Shown: positions 7,994-16,206 of the stretch, piece after piece
Layout of the letters: each line of letters opens with the position of its first letter
Numbering within the stretch: position 1 is the stretch's first letter
Assembly (NCBI GenBank): GCA_947259185.1
Contig: CAMYKT010000029.1
Location: 1 to 21,619 of the forward strand
Source: an uncultured Methanobacteriaceae archaeon
GTDB lineage: Archaea > Methanobacteriota > Methanobacteria > Methanobacteriales > Methanobacteriaceae
Length of the DNA stretch: 21,619 bases
Direction: 5' to 3'
Notes under the pieces: model-generated
What the model was told of the DNA's origin: nothing
Databases searched by the model: none
What the model saw: the letters and a program-made list of their open reading frames with translations, nothing else
Program-made: the position numbers and the translations under genes

Positions 7994-9301
7994 TTAACCA
8001 CCTACCACTCGCAGTTCCTGGATTAAGATTTTTGGTAAAATAAATGGCCCGAATTGTTTAATTTTAGATTCCAGGGCATACATTTTTTTCAAAGAATCAA
8101 AAATATTTCCAGATAACATTGATTTTTTAACTGGATGAGCTATTTCTCCATTCTGAATTATAAATGCGTTGTTAGCTTCCACTGAAAAATCACCAGAAAT
8201 AGGGTTAGCAGTATGGGCCCCCAGAACATCACTCACCAGTATGGCATCATCTAACTGAGAAATGTTAACATCCTCTTTAAAATCCATTATGACGTTAGTG
8301 GGACTTACTGAAGGAGTTTCATTAAAATTCGACCGCATTCCATTGCCTGTACTTTTTGTTTGGCCCTTTTGGGCATTATATAAGTCGTAAATAAATCCCT
8401 TGAGTATTCCCTCTTCAATTAATGGTGTTTTTGCAGTGGCGGTACCTTCTCCATCAAAGGAAGAAGAATTCATGCCCCCCTTTACAGTGCCGTCATCATA
8501 AATATTTAATGTGGAGGAAGCTATTTTATGGTTCACTTTATCTGCTAATATTGATCTTCCTCGGAGAACATTATCCGCATTTATTGCATTCAGGAAGGTA
8601 CCTAAAAGACCAGCTGCTGCATGATAATCCAGTACAACTTCCATATCCCGGGTTTTAACTTCAACACCACCAATAGAATCTTTTGCAATCTTGCAGGCAT
8701 TTTTAGCTATTTCTTCGGGTTTTATATCTAAAAATCTTGATGATTCTGACTCGTAAGCTGTTGATTTTTCACCATTTTTTTCAGCATTTACCGCCACATA
8801 GCCTGCAAATCCAGTGGATAATTCTATAACCTCTACATCATTACTATTCATGATTAAAATCTCGGATTTGCCTGCCGAAAATCCTCCGGAAGTCGGCTGG
8901 CAGTTTTCTTCTTTTACAGTGTCAATCATGGTCCGGGCAAATAAGAGTGGTTCCTGGATTTCCATGGTATCAAATTCATGATCATGAATATCTTTTACCT
9001 TTTTGTAATTTGAAGGATGAGCTAAAGAGAAATTTTCATCCTTTTGGTTGGCTTTAGAGTTGAATAATGCTCTTTTAACTGCATTTTTAATCTCATCCAT
9101 ATTGGAGGTATAAGAAAATCCCATTTTTCCATCCAGAATAACTCTTATACCCATACCCAGGTTAGATTCTTCCTTTGCAAAGTCCAGGTTGTCTTTTTGA
9201 AATTCAATCTGCATTATCTGCTCTTTTTCAAGATATATCTCCGCTTGATCCGTATATCTTTGAGTTTCTTTTAGAGCTTTTAGAGCCATTTCTTCCATCA
9301 T
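7994..9301 (-). CDS. pmbA: TldE/PmbA-type metalloprotease subunit
   Basis: A 435-residue member of the TldD/PmbA family (peptidase family U62). Family features include the N-terminal Glu/Gln-rich strand region, GMGIRVILDGKMGFSYT near 49-65, the VLDYHAAAGLLGTFLNAINAD block followed by LRGRSIL, TKSTGNGMRSNF, and a C-terminal GDFSVEANNAFIIQNG segment. No HExxxH zinc motif is present, which identifies it as the TldE/PmbA partner and not the catalytic TldD. In bacteria TldD/E form a complex that trims peptides such as microcin B17 precursor. No tldD gene is in the window. Its ATG overlaps the phosphatase stop in an ATGA, indicating translational coupling. Confidence 0.92.
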   Translation of the reverse strand: MMEEMALKALKETQRYTDQAEIYLEKEQIMQIEFQKDNLDFAKEESNLGMGIRVILDGKMGFSYTSNMDEIKNAVKRALFNSKANQKDENFSLAHPSNYKKVKDIHDHEFDTMEIQEPLLFARTMIDTVKEENCQPTSGGFSAGKSEILIMNSNDVEVIELSTGFAGYVAVNAEKNGEKSTAYESESSRFLDIKPEEIAKNACKIAKDSIGGVEVKTRDMEVVLDYHAAAGLLGTFLNAINADNVLRGRSILADKVNHKIASSTLNIYDDGTVKGGMNSSSFDGEGTATAKTPLIEEGILKGFIYDLYNAQKGQTKSTGNGMRSNFNETPSVSPTNVIMDFKEDVNISQLDDAILVSDVLGAHTANPISGDFSVEANNAFIIQNGEIAHPVKKSMLSGNIFDSLKKMYALESKIKQFGPFILPKILIQELRVVGG

Positions 9302-9966
9302 AATATAAACCTCTCTATAGCCTCTTTTACCCCATCACCATAGCGTTTAATGGTAACATAATCCGCCATTTCCTTCAAATCATCATCTCCATTGGCCACA
9401 GCGACTTTAAGTCCTGCTACCTTTAAAAACTCAATATCGTTTTCACTATCTCCTACCGCCATGATATCTCTGGTTTTAATGCCCAGTTCACGGGTAATTA
9501 ACTCCAGAGAAGATCCCTTATTCACCTGGGGGTCAGTAAGGTGCAGGGCAAACTGGGTGTCATATACCTCGATATCAAAGTCTTTAAGGGTATTTTTGAC
9601 CACATTTACCGGTACGGTGCGGCGCAGTGCAATCTCAGAAACTCTTAAATCTGAAAATCCAACCTTTTCCACGTCTTCTTTAGATTTAAGATAATCAAAA
9701 GCTAATTTTGATTTTTCATAATCCCCCAGTACCTTTACTTCATCCCGGGATATAACCACCCCTCCATTTTCAGCCACCAGCCCTCCGGAGGCCCCTAATA
9801 AAACGGAAGTGGCCATGGTAAAACATAAGATATTCCCCGTTACAATTATGACCGGTATTCCCTGTTTTTCAACTTTTCGTATGGCTTCTGCTGCACTTAA
9901 ACAAAGTTTCCGGGTGGGATCCGTGATAGTACCATCTATATCCAGTGCCACTGCTTTAATATTCAT
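9298..9966 (-). CDS. pgp: Archaeal phosphoglycolate phosphatase (HAD, TA0175 type)
   Basis: A HAD-superfamily phosphatase of about 222 residues. Motif I is DIDGT with the nucleophile and acid Asp near the N-terminus, motif II is IIVTGN, motif III includes the Lys of NKGSSLELI, and motif IV is AVGDSENDIEF. The Cof-type cap lies between motifs II and III. The TA0175-like archaeal group hydrolyses 2-phosphoglycolate. In-frame ATGs occur at 9972 and 9966; TAAGGA directly abuts the first, so the second, which has proper spacing, is chosen. The gene starts 32 nt after the hypD stop and overlaps pmbA by 4 nt. Confidence 0.92.
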   Translation of the reverse strand: MNIKAVALDIDGTITDPTRKLCLSAAEAIRKVEKQGIPVIIVTGNILCFTMATSVLLGASGGLVAENGGVVISRDEVKVLGDYEKSKLAFDYLKSKEDVEKVGFSDLRVSEIALRRTVPVNVVKNTLKDFDIEVYDTQFALHLTDPQVNKGSSLELITRELGIKTRDIMAVGDSENDIEFLKVAGLKVAVANGDDDLKEMADYVTIKRYGDGVKEAIERFIL

Positions 9967-9998
9967 CTTCATTCCTTAGATAATGGTTTAATATTTAC

Positions 9999-11045
9999 TC
10001 ATAATGAGCTGTATCTGTAGGCAATATGACATGTACCCTCTTTAGATACCATACAAGCTCCAATAGGGTTTAAAGGATTGCATTCTTTTTTAAATAAGGT
10101 ACATTCTTCTGGGCGAGCAACCCCCCGTAATATAGGCCCACATATACATCCGGTAGGTGCCTCTTTAACCTCTTTAACCTGAATATCGTATTTTTTCCGG
10201 GCATCAAAGTCTGAAAATTCTTTTCGTACTTCATATACTGATTCCGGTATTTGTGGAAAACCCCTCCATTCTCTGCTGGTTATTTCAAACACATCTTCCA
10301 GGACCTGTTGAGCTTTTTGATTGCCTTCATCCCTTACTGCTCGTTTGTATTCGTTTTGAACTTCTGCTTTGCCATCTTTAATCTGGCGCAGGATCATGTA
10401 TACAGCCATTAATATATCCAGAGGATTAAATCCCGCGATTACTTGGGGTATTCCATATTTTTCAGAAAAAGGAACATAAGGATGAGTTCCAATTATGGTG
10501 GATACATGCCCTGGTTCAATTAATGCATTGAGATTAACTTCTCCAGATTCTATTAAAAATTCCAGGGCCGGAGGAATCAGTCGGTGGCAGGATAGTATAG
10601 AGAAATTTTCAGGAGGTCCTGTCAGTAATTCAGAAGCAGTGGTAGGAGCGGTGGTTTCAAATCCAGCCGCCATAAATACCACATCATTATCTGTTTTTTT
10701 TGCTATCTCAACGGCATTGTTAACCCCATAGACAATTCTAACATCAGCCCCATCTTCCCTGGCCTGTTGTAGTGAACTATCGGATCCTGGAACCCTTAGC
10801 ATGTCCCCAAAGGTGGTAATGGTAACTCCTTTTTCAGCCAGCTGCAGGCATTCATCTATTTCCCGGGCAGGTACACAGCACACTGGACATCCTGGACCCG
10901 CCACCACCTCTACCTCTTCTGGGAGAAGGGTACGCAGCCCGTGCTGCATAATGGTGTGTTCATGTGATCCACATACGTGCATAATCTTTACTGGTCTTGA
11001 TATTTCCTGGATACGCCCAACAATTTCTTTGGAAAGGTTTTTCAT
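9999..11045 (-). CDS. hypD: Hydrogenase maturation protein HypD
   Basis: A 348-residue iron-sulfur protein that, with HypC, HypE and HypF, assembles the Fe(CN)2CO group of [NiFe]-hydrogenases. Cys25 in MHVCGSHEHT, the GPGCPVC motif (Cys53, Cys56), the GFETTAPTT and EPGHVSTIIG segments, and the C-terminal cysteine set (Cys300, 302, 315, 322, 331, 339) for the 4Fe-4S cluster are all present. The start follows AGGTGA with four intervening bases. It is the first gene of a leftward cluster with phosphatase, tldE and radical SAM genes. Other hyp genes are absent from the window. Confidence 0.97.
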   Translation of the reverse strand: MKNLSKEIVGRIQEISRPVKIMHVCGSHEHTIMQHGLRTLLPEEVEVVAGPGCPVCCVPAREIDECLQLAEKGVTITTFGDMLRVPGSDSSLQQAREDGADVRIVYGVNNAVEIAKKTDNDVVFMAAGFETTAPTTASELLTGPPENFSILSCHRLIPPALEFLIESGEVNLNALIEPGHVSTIIGTHPYVPFSEKYGIPQVIAGFNPLDILMAVYMILRQIKDGKAEVQNEYKRAVRDEGNQKAQQVLEDVFEITSREWRGFPQIPESVYEVRKEFSDFDARKKYDIQVKEVKEAPTGCICGPILRGVARPEECTLFKKECNPLNPIGACMVSKEGTCHIAYRYSSL

Positions 11046-11205
11046 GTTGTCACCTGTTATTAATAGTGTAATTAAGTTATAATTGTTTAAAATAATGAAT
11101 CCGATTATAGTAGAACCTGGAATTCATATGATACTGATTATATTCCATCATATTATATTAAATAATATGAAATGAATCTACACCAGAAAAATCTAGTTCC
11201 TTAAA

Positions 11206-11646
11206 TTAAATATCCAGGTTTTCCCTGATTTTGGTTATTATTTTATTCCTTAAGTTAGAAGGCAGGATTAATTGTTCTCCACATATTTGCATGGTGCTTT
11301 TACCAAAGCAGGGGTCTGAAAATGATGTTTTCGCAAATTCAAGTTTCTGCTGGTAGCGAGGTATTACATGCCACTCCAGGTGAAGTGGTTTATTTTCTTC
11401 AATTTCACTTAAAAAACAGCCCCAATTAAATAAAGTGGCATTGAAAGATTTTTTTAGGCTTCTTTCCAGTTTATAAACAATCTTTATAAATTCCTGCCAC
11501 TCATCTGGCTTTAAAGATGAGAGATGGTCTGATTCCCTTTTTAAGGACACTATACATGTTCCCAGGTTTTTCTGGTCCGGATCTAAGATAATATACCAGT
11601 ATCGGGTCTGGATTATCAGGTCCCTGAAGTGAGGTTCTGTTTCCAT
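11206..11646 (-). CDS. HIT-family protein with altered histidine triad
   Basis: A 146-residue protein resembling HIT nucleotide hydrolases and transferases. The N-terminal strand segment GTCIVSLKRESDHLSSL, the central NWGCFL and the C-terminal HLEWHVIPRY motif fit the fold. The usual His-x-His-x-His triad reads His89, Glu91, His93, so the central His, the nucleophile in catalytic HIT proteins, is replaced by Glu (codon GAG). That makes classic nucleotidyl transfer unlikely, and a binding or modified role is possible. It is a solitary gene separated from hypD by 160 nt. Start: ATG at 11646, without a strong ribosome binding site. Confidence 0.75.
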   Translation of the reverse strand: METEPHFRDLIIQTRYWYIILDPDQKNLGTCIVSLKRESDHLSSLKPDEWQEFIKIVYKLERSLKKSFNATLFNWGCFLSEIEENKPLHLEWHVIPRYQQKLEFAKTSFSDPCFGKSTMQICGEQLILPSNLRNKIITKIRENLDI

Positions 11647-11804
11647 GGGAATAATATAGTCGGAGGGATAAGTTAAAGATACTGATGAAGGACCACTGAA
11701 TTTTTTCTATGAAAATATTTTTTTAATTTAAAGGATTTATTCAGCTAATAATAGCTAAAAAATACTTTCATTACAGTATAAGGAATTAAATATAACTAAT
11801 AGGA

Positions 11805-12148
11805 TTAATATTGTTGAATTAATGCTATTCTAACTCCATTTGGATCTTCTAAGAAGGCAAGGGTCCCCACTTTAAGGGATAGCTTCCATGGTGATTTTGG
11901 CACCTTTAGCTTTTTAGTTCTTTTATGATGGTTTCTAGTCTTCAACATCCATTCCCACAGAAAACAAGCCAGTTTTATCTACTGGATTTTTAATGAGTTC
12001 TACCATAGTTTCTCCTTCACCTTTTACTAATGTAATTGTCCCTGCTGCTCCGTATTGACTATCTATTTAGAATCCCATAACTTCTTATAGAATTTAATAC
12101 TCATCCATTCATTAACTATTTAGTAACGTATTTAATTTTCATATCCAT
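11805..12148 (-). pseudogene. Decayed glyoxalase/VOC-family gene
   Basis: Read leftward from ATG at 12148, preceded by an AGGGGAT ribosome binding site, the three frames together reconstruct a full VOC protein of about 115 residues. It runs MDMKIKYVTK, then GF-IDSQYGAAGTITLVKGEGE, MVELIKNPVDKTG, MDVED, KAKGAKITMEAIP, and finally KVGTLAFLEDPNGVRIALIQ. No single frame is open. There are in-frame TAG and TGA codons in the first 16 codons, a frameshift pair and a TAA around the FYK...GF segment, a one-base loss after MDVED with a compensating gain before KAKGAK, and another one-base loss after MEAIP. The product would have been a glyoxalase/bleomycin-resistance-like metalloprotein. Recognisability with many lesions implies fairly recent decay. 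Confidence 0.85.
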
Positions 12149-12325
12149 CACTATCCCCTGTATTATTTCCAATCTAAAATAATCATATTTCTTTTTTGAA
12201 ATGAAGAATACCCACTAAAACTATTTTTATGTTTTTCGTTAGTCTTCGTTATAGTCTCATATAACGAAGTAAATATTATAATTTTAAGCTAATGGCCTTT
12301 CCCCAATTATTAATAAATTAATCAA
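12149..12325. other. AT-rich intergenic segment with an inverted repeat
   Basis: Nothing coding is visible between the decayed glyoxalase gene and the micro-ORF at 12326. The only structure I see is the inverted repeat listed at 12244-12269 and a short direct repetition (TCGTTAGTCT then TCGTTATAGTCT) just before and inside it. Confidence 0.4.
12244..12269. repeat. 10-bp perfect inverted repeat with 6-bp spacer
   Basis: CTTCGTTATA (12244-12253) and TATAACGAAG (12260-12269) are exact reverse complements around GTCTCA. The geometry suits a dimeric protein site, such as an operator or a tyrosine-recombinase core like Xer dif sites. It could also act as a hairpin. There is no T-run on either side as expected for a terminator, and no recombinase gene in the window. 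Confidence 0.5.
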
Positions 12326-12469
12326 TTAAAATAAAATTAAACCAGTTAATAAGTTAATTGACTCACTATCAATAGTTTCACCAGAATTATAACTTCCACT
12401 AAAGAGTAATAATCGTAAAAAGACAGCAAATATCAAAATAAGCAGTATGATAGCTTTATTTTTATCCAT
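12326..12469 (-). CDS. Small 47-residue membrane protein or truncated remnant
   Basis: An ATG at 12469 preceded by GGAG (8-nt spacing) opens 47 codons ending in TAA. Residues 6-23 (AIILLILIFAVFLRLLLF) are strongly hydrophobic after a MDKNK head, giving one membrane segment with a short Ser/Glu-rich external part. The FLRL pattern recalls the start of GT39/PMT-type membrane glycosyltransferases, so this might be the surviving N-terminus of a lost gene. It could also be a genuine micro-protein. It neighbours a clear pseudogene, which favours the remnant view. Confidence 0.4.
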   Translation of the reverse strand: MDKNKAIILLILIFAVFLRLLLFSGSYNSGETIDSESINLLTGLILF

Positions 12470-12623
12470 ATTGATGTCTCCAGCAAAATTTTACTATTTG
12501 TACTCCTGACTCAATACATCATACCTTTAAAAAAAATTAACATAAATGATATTAATCTATAACATAACTTCATTAATGGGTTATTATAAATGTTATCATA
12601 ATTGAGGTAAATGGTGTTAAATA

Positions 12624-13367
12624 TTGTCTGGCAATAAAATATGGTTTTTAGGTAGGGGTTTTGAGGAATACATGTTAATGTTCAACTTAAATTTAAATAA
12701 CCTGAAAGACTGCCGTATATTAGATTGTAATGCCGGTGCCAGTTCTTTTACCATGCACATGCATCAAAGAGGCTATGATATAACTGCCGCTGATATGCTC
12801 TATGGCCCTAATCCCAAGGATATTAAAAAAATAACCTCCCATGATTTTAAAACTTTGATGGATGCCCATAAAGGTCTGGAAGATAAGGTAGAATGGGGTT
12901 TTTTTAAAAATCTGACTGAAATGATTGATTACCGTGAGAAATGTTATAAAGAGTTTTACCAGGACTATAAAAATTCATTTAATCATCGCTATGTCCCGGG
13001 AAAACTTCCTGATTTGAATTTTCCAGATAAAAGTTTTCATCTGGTTTTATCCTCCCATTTACTATTTTTATATGATGATAGGCTTGATTATGACTTTCAC
13101 CGGGATTCTATTAGAGAAATGCTCCGGGTTAGTAAGGATGAAGTCCGCATATACCCCATTATAAGCATCAATGGTAAAGGAAAACATTCCTCCTACTTAA
13201 AAAGAATTATAGGGGAGCTGAGTACCGATTATTACCTGGATATTCAACCGGTTAAATATCAGTTCCGTAGAGGTGCAGATGAAATGCTCAGCATTAAAAA
13301 AATAAATAGAGATGGTGACAACTGTGGCTTATTAACCTATGATGCAGTGGAAGTGGAGGGCAAATAA
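12624..13367 (+). CDS. SAM-dependent methyltransferase-like protein
   Basis: A 247-residue protein with a class I methyltransferase-like core: motif I is RILDCNAGASSFT (about residues 31-43), followed by an acidic residue in ITAADM. A later LPDLNFPDKSFHLVLSSHLLFLY segment (about 128-150) matches motif IV and its following helix, and DSIREMLRVSKDEVRIYPI matches motif V/VI. The motif I glycine pattern is reduced (Asp-Cys-Asn-Ala-Gly), so cofactor use should be tested. The substrate is unknown. The start is TTG at 12624, with GGTG seven bases upstream. An ATG at 12611 after GAGG only opens eight codons. Confidence 0.75.
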   Translation: MSGNKIWFLGRGFEEYMLMFNLNLNNLKDCRILDCNAGASSFTMHMHQRGYDITAADMLYGPNPKDIKKITSHDFKTLMDAHKGLEDKVEWGFFKNLTEMIDYREKCYKEFYQDYKNSFNHRYVPGKLPDLNFPDKSFHLVLSSHLLFLYDDRLDYDFHRDSIREMLRVSKDEVRIYPIISINGKGKHSSYLKRIIGELSTDYYLDIQPVKYQFRRGADEMLSIKKINRDGDNCGLLTYDAVEVEGK

Positions 13368-13495
13368 GTGATTATAATAACTGGAAAAATCACTATCAGG
13401 AGAAAGTGGTATTTTTTAATTAATTAGTATATATGTATCGATATAAAAACCGGGTGATTTTAAGTTTTTTTTAAAATTAATTATTTTTAATTTTT

Positions 13496-13870
13496 TCATT
13501 TATTATTTTCCATGAACTGCCGGGTACTTTTCACCGGGATTGTGCCTGAATATTCTTTTTCAAGATTGCTGATTAACATTGTACCTAGCAATATAGCAGT
13601 AGCAGGTGCTGCCAGATCCTTAGGACTTTTTTGTGAAGATAGGGGTAATTTTATAGCTATTTTTGCTTCTTTTTGGCCAAATGGAACTACTTCTATATTC
13701 ATTTCTGCCAGGAAAGCATCCACCATGGTGGGGGTGTTGCCCTTATCCAGTTGCCAGGAAAGGTATTCCAGGTAGGATAACACAGACAAATAATATTCTT
13801 CTTCACTTTGAAGGAGGTGCTGGCAGAAATCTTTATCTAATAAGGCAGATTCATCAATAACTCTTTTCAT
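13496..13870 (-). CDS. vapC: PIN-domain toxin, VapC type
   Basis: A 124-residue PIN-like ribonuclease. Asp6 (VIDESALL), Glu35 (LSYLEYLSW) and Asp85 (SPKDLAAPATAILLG) fit the conserved acidic residues that hold Mg2+. The usual C-terminal acidic position may be in ISNLEKEY (102-107), but the match is less clear. VapC toxins cleave tRNA or rRNA and are neutralised by the cognate antitoxin. Its ATG overlaps the antitoxin stop by ATGA, the standard layout for such pairs. Confidence 0.85.
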   Translation of the reverse strand: MKRVIDESALLDKDFCQHLLQSEEEYYLSVLSYLEYLSWQLDKGNTPTMVDAFLAEMNIEVVPFGQKEAKIAIKLPLSSQKSPKDLAAPATAILLGTMLISNLEKEYSGTIPVKSTRQFMENNK

Positions 13871-14049
13871 GGATCCATCTCCTCATTAATTGATCCCATC
13901 ATACGTTTTGTAAGAGTGGATATAGTCATAAGTTCCCAGTTTCCTTCATTATTTTTAACAAATACTACCCGGTCGCCAGATTTAATATTGAGATCATCCC
14001 TCACTTCCCGGGGGATGGTCACCTGAAATTTTTTTGTAACACTTACCAT
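13867..14049 (-). CDS. vapB: AbrB/SpoVT-type antitoxin
   Basis: A 60-residue protein with a swapped-hairpin AbrB domain: VTKKFQVTIPREVRDDLNIKSGDRVVF covers residues 4-30, including the diagnostic Q-V-T-I-P-R-E-V-R. The C-terminal tail (STLTKRMMGSINEEMDP) would bind and block the toxin. The ATG follows AGGTGA with four intervening bases. A BRE/TATA-like AAACTTTATACG on the minus strand at 14081-14092 is the likely promoter, probably repressed by the toxin-antitoxin complex itself, as is usual for the family. Confidence 0.92.
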   Translation of the reverse strand: MVSVTKKFQVTIPREVRDDLNIKSGDRVVFVKNNEGNWELMTISTLTKRMMGSINEEMDP

Positions 14050-14080
14050 TATTTCACCTTACGTTTTATTTTAGGTAATA

Positions 14081-14092
14081 CGTATAAAGTTT
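14081..14092 (-). promoter_or_regulatory. Likely promoter of the toxin-antitoxin operon
   Basis: On the minus strand AAACTTTATACG has a BRE-like purine stretch and a TATA core about 35-40 bp before the antitoxin ATG. That places the start just upstream of the AGGTGA ribosome binding site. Confidence 0.45.
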
Positions 14093-14269
14093 ATGTAGGA
14101 GTATCGATTCAGAGTTGCTACATCACTATTCAGATATCCACATTTTGTGCAAATCTACATTTTTTTCAGATGGAATATTTCACAATTGCAGTCACATTAA
14201 TTTATTATGTAATCTCTGAAACTATCTCCAAATTTTTAACCATACATAAGTAATTTGTCTAAAATAAAA

Positions 14270-15033
14270 TCACATCAAACTTTGTTCTTTCTTACTAAAG
14301 AGTAGTGAAGATACTAAAACCATCATTACTGCAAAAGCAGAAATTACTATTATACTAATACCTAAAGGCAAAGCCGATTCACCTAAAATAGCATACCTTA
14401 AAGCATCTACCCCATAGGTTAAGGGGTTTAAGTAAACACCAGTCTGAAGCCAGGAAGGCAGACCAGTAATGGGAAATAGCGCTCCACTTAAAAGGAACAT
14501 GGGTAACACAAAAAACTCATTATCAGATTGAAACCCTCCATACTATCGGTGAAAGCTGCGATAACCAATCCCAATCCTCCCAATCCTACTGACATGATCA
14601 AGGCAATCCCCATACACAGTATGAATACCAATGGAGTCATGGAAACTCCCACAATAAAGGACAATAGAAGCAATATGGTGGCCTGAATTACTGCGGCAGT
14701 ACTGATACCTAGGGCCTTGCCCAGTACAAGTGATGGTCGTGAAATAGGGGCTACCAGGATTTCTTTTAAAAAACCGTACTGCCTATCCATAATTACTGAA
14801 AGCCCTGAAAAAATAGAGGTGAAGAGGATGGTCTGTCCAATTATTCCCGGATAGATAAAGGCCTCATATCCTCCTGGGATATTACCAAAGCGTACTGCTG
14901 CTCCCAGTCCTGTTCCAAATATTAAAAGCCATAACATGGGAGTTACCACCGAGGTTATAATCCGGGAGCGGTATCTGAAAAATCTCTTGGTTTCTCTCAG
15001 CCATATGGTGTAAATTCCTTCCAGTTCTGCCAT
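14270..15033 (-). pseudogene. ABC-2 type permease, frameshifted (DrrB-like)
   Basis: Two overlapping frames together give one ABC-2 permease of about 254 residues. The first frame (15033 to 14488) begins MAELEGIYTIWLRETKRFFRYR and ends in an unnatural CYPCSF. The second frame (14509 to 14270) continues VLPMFLLSGALFPITGLPSW...NPLTYGVDALRYAILG, the typical C-terminal DrrB-like block, and ends KKEQSLM. Joined, the protein has about six membrane helices and would export a drug, lipid or polysaccharide with the ATPase gene upstream. The break lies in a run of six T on the coding strand (A run 14510-14515); a seventh T would restore the frame. It may be a real mutation, a sequencing error or slippage. 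Confidence 0.88.
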
Positions 15034-15094
15034 TATAGATCAACTCCGTTAAAAACAGGATGTCTGCCTATGGTATTAGGGAATTTGATTAACA

Positions 15095-16039
15095 TCATTG
15101 GCCCTCGCTACTAATCTTAGATCCGGTGAACTTTATAAAAACATCCTCCAGACTGGGATGTTCCAGTTCCACCGATTTTATGGGGAATCCTTCTCTACTG
15201 GCAAACTCCACCACTTCAGGTATTAAATTTTCCCCCATTTCCACCAGTAATTTTACTTCCCCCTCTAGTAAAAATGCTTCCTTTATGAATTTCAAAGACC
15301 TGGCCTTTTCTATAAATTCTTCGGGAGAATCAACATTGATGGTGAGGGTATCTGCTTTTAACTCTCTTTTCAGGTTTTTTGGAGAATCTGCAGTAATAAT
15401 CCGTCCCTGGTTGATGATGGCCACTTCATCACAGAGTTTATCTGCCTCTTCCATGTAATGGGTGGTTAAAAGTACGGTGAGGTCCTGGGCCTGGTTTAGT
15501 TCTTTGATATATTCCCAGATGCTTTCTCTAGTTTGAGGGTCCAGGCCCAGAGTGGGTTCATCTAAAAATAAAACCTTGGGGTGGTGAATCAAGCCCCTTC
15601 CAATTTCCAGGCGCCTTTTCATTCCACCAGAATATGTTTTTACATATTCATCTGCCTTTTTGCCCAGGGCAATTAAGTCCAGCACTTCTTCAATTCTATC
15701 CTGACGCACATTTCCAGGGACTCCATACAAAGCAGCATGCATTTCCAAATGCTCCCTACCAGTTAAAATATCGTCCAGTGCCCGGGATTGAAAAACTATT
15801 CCTATGGATTCTCGAACCTCTTTAGCCTGTTTTTGGATATCATAACCATTCACACTCCCTGTACCTCCGGTGGGTTTAAGTATAGTACATAGCATAGATA
15901 TTAGGGTTGTTTTTCCCGCCCCATTTGGCCCTAAAACGCCATATACGCTGTTTTTAGCAACCTGGAGGTTTATAGAATCCACTGCTGTGAATCCATCATA
16001 TTTTTTGGTTATGTTTTTGGTTTCAATTATAAATTCCAT
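15095..16039 (-). CDS. ABC transporter ATPase, DrrA-like
   Basis: A 314-residue ATP-binding protein of the daunorubicin-resistance (DrrA) type. Walker A is GPNGAGKTT (37-45), the Q-loop Gln is at 84 (VFQ), the signature is SGGMKRR (137-143), Walker B is VLFLDEP (156-162), and the switch His is 194 (TTHYMEEAD). The C-terminal 90 residues form the extension common to these exporters, ending LEHPSLEDVFIKFTG. It precedes the permease gene by 61 nt in the same orientation and should form an exporter with it if the permease is functional. The substrate is unknown. Confidence 0.93.
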   Translation of the reverse strand: MEFIIETKNITKKYDGFTAVDSINLQVAKNSVYGVLGPNGAGKTTLISMLCTILKPTGGTGSVNGYDIQKQAKEVRESIGIVFQSRALDDILTGREHLEMHAALYGVPGNVRQDRIEEVLDLIALGKKADEYVKTYSGGMKRRLEIGRGLIHHPKVLFLDEPTLGLDPQTRESIWEYIKELNQAQDLTVLLTTHYMEEADKLCDEVAIINQGRIITADSPKNLKRELKADTLTINVDSPEEFIEKARSLKFIKEAFLLEGEVKLLVEMGENLIPEVVEFASREGFPIKSVELEHPSLEDVFIKFTGSKISSEGQ

Positions 16040-16206
16040 GGAATAAACCCCAAAAATTAAGTCTTTGCTTCTAATGTTTCCTGAATTTAATTTATTAATA
16101 GATAATGTTAGTTTAAAGAAAAACTTTCCTATAACTATTTGGATGGAAGTATTTAATAAATTATATTTAATTTCAATCCCATATATTATCCTACAGGAGG
16201 GGCATC

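Noticed and set aside
12244..12269. Resemblance to loxP arms (TTCGTATA/TATACGAA)
   Set aside because: Arm sequence and spacer length differ (6 bp instead of 8) and no phage or recombinase gene is present; treated as a generic inverted repeat.
12611..12637. ATG-initiated leader peptide of eight codons before the methyltransferase gene
   Set aside because: It has a GAGG upstream, but the peptide has no regulatory amino-acid run and no attenuator structure is visible.
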